From the NCBI RefSeq assembly GCF_022802975.1, contig NZ_JAFEVZ010000001.1:434001-498000 (forward strand): a stretch of 64,000 nucleotides of DNA, read 5' to 3'. Position numbers and translations under genes: made by a program. The notes below the pieces were generated by a model. The model had not been told where the DNA came from. It searched no databases and saw nothing but the letters and a program-made list of their open reading frames with translations. This document shows, in pieces, positions 63,324 through 64,000 of the stretch. Positions within the stretch are counted from its first letter, which is position 1; the number at the start of each line of letters is the position of its first letter. Origin of the DNA: Flavobacterium pectinovorum. GTDB lineage: Bacteria > Bacteroidota > Bacteroidia > Flavobacteriales > Flavobacteriaceae.

Positions 63324-64000
63324 ATGAAAAAAATAAGTATTTTAATAGCTATTATGTTTATTGCAAGTAGTAGAGCACAGTCACCGCAACCTTTTATAGG
63401 TGCAGATATGATTGTATTTAATGCCAAAATAATTACGGGAAGTCTTTCACAGCCTGAAGCTTCTGCGTTGGCGGTTAAAAGAGGAAGGATTTATTCCGTA
63501 GGAACCGATGCTGAAATTCTCATTCTAAAAGACAACAATACAAAATTAATAGATGCTGGCGGAAAGCGACTCATACCCGGTATAAATGATGCCCACACCC
63601 ACGTGCTGAATGAGAGAAGTTACAACTATACGGTAAGGTGGGATGGTGTGCCAACCTTGAAGCGGGCATTGGAAATGCTGACCGAGCAAGCAGCAAGAAC
63701 CCCTGAAGGGCAATGGATAAAAGTAATTGGTGGATGGTCGCCCTACCAGTTCAAGGAAAACCGATTTCCAACGATAGAAGAGATTAAAAAAGCGGTTCCG
63801 AACAGACCAGCGATCGTGCAATACGCATACAACAGGGCATATTTAAACGATTTGGCTATGAAGGCATTTGGAATAGGAACCAGCCGTTTTCCGTCCGTGC
63901 CGGGAACGGAGCTTGAAAAAGATAAAAAAGGCAATTATACTGGTGTAATACGAGGCAATACTTTCTTTTTTGTTTCATTTGAAGTTATGGTGCCACAGGC
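63324..64000 (+). CDS. Secreted amidohydrolase, 3' cut by the window edge
   Basis: At least 225 residues. Signal peptide MKKISILIAIMFIASSRAQ, then DMIVFNAKIITGSLSQPEAS and GGKRLIPGINDAHTHVLNER: the PGxxDxHxH metal-binding motif of the amidohydrolase superfamily, followed by TPEGQWIKVIGGWSPYQF as in the YtcJ/exoenzyme-regulatory group. A metal-dependent hydrolase exported to the periplasm; substrate unknown. The second metal-ligand half lies beyond the window. It faces a divergent HxlR gene. Confidence 0.9.
   Translation, partial: MKKISILIAIMFIASSRAQSPQPFIGADMIVFNAKIITGSLSQPEASALAVKRGRIYSVGTDAEILILKDNNTKLIDAGGKRLIPGINDAHTHVLNERSYNYTVRWDGVPTLKRALEMLTEQAARTPEGQWIKVIGGWSPYQFKENRFPTIEEIKKAVPNRPAIVQYAYNRAYLNDLAMKAFGIGTSRFPSVPGTELEKDKKGNYTGVIRGNTFFFVSFEVMVPQ

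Overview
The window is a low-GC segment of a Bacteroidota chromosome, most likely a Flavobacterium close to the F. johnsoniae group. The evidence is TAnnTTTG-type promoters, type IX secretion C-terminal sorting signals, secreted PL1 and PL9 pectate lyases, a YceI/nitroreductase/MarR cluster and a PPK1/Pycsar-effector-like operon of flavobacterial type. No tRNA, rRNA, CRISPR array or complete integrase was seen.

Positions 1-25 kb are accessory DNA. They open with a cut-off cytosine-C5 methyltransferase and a coupled HNH nuclease (a restriction-modification pair). An IS1380-family element follows (2192-3809, TSD TTTCA), inserted in the loop of a small hairpin repeat. From about 4.1 to 25.0 kb runs the most unusual structure here: about 17 copies of a roughly 285-bp repeat, all in the same orientation, separated by single small genes or by almost nothing. 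A full copy has a head (CCCAGCTCCCCGAAG type), a U-tailed terminator hairpin, a second small hairpin, a Bacteroidota promoter (TATTTTTG), a leader with a hairpin, and a tail ending ATAAATAAGTT. The sequence diverges just after AAGTT. Each repeat therefore ends the previous transcript and starts the next, so the array behaves like a row of insulated one-gene cassettes. Hairpin arms covary between copies. Several genes (6139, 7546, 17323, 23893, 24663) lose their 3' end exactly at a repeat head. Cargo includes a PD-(D/E)XK-like protein, small secreted proteins, a truncated UvrD-like protein, two HNH_5-like nucleases, a zinc-motif protein and a Kelch-type lipoprotein. A reverse-oriented orphan gene (12205-14022), a backbone outer-membrane gene (8892-10484), an unassigned structured RNA (18755-18985) and an MqsR-like/Panacea toxin-antitoxin pair interrupt it. 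Two other repeat classes (an attC-like cassette end carrying a 109-bp MITE, and a hairpin repeat) lie in the same zone.

Positions 25-37 kb hold a possible tRNA-Ser 3' remnant, a broken T9SS sorting-domain gene, a secreted PL9 pectate lyase with three repeat modules, a PAP2 phosphatase, a MarR-nitroreductase-YceI operon with a double operator, a PL1 pectate lyase, and an AraC regulator followed by an esterase.

Positions 37-48 kb carry one minus-strand operon: GAF-HD protein, DUF5706 (Pycsar-effector-like) membrane protein, a large metallophosphoesterase/beta-barrel protein, polyphosphate kinase, a lipid A-type acyltransferase and a Crp-family regulator.

Positions 48-64 kb are rich in redox genes and regulators: a six-gene SDR/LLM/esterase/GMC-oxidoreductase operon behind a 36-bp inverted repeat, an NTF2-like protein, a Crp regulator, three HxlR regulators, azoreductase plus old yellow enzyme, DoxX plus pirin with a decayed FMN-reductase gene, and a partial amidohydrolase at the right edge.
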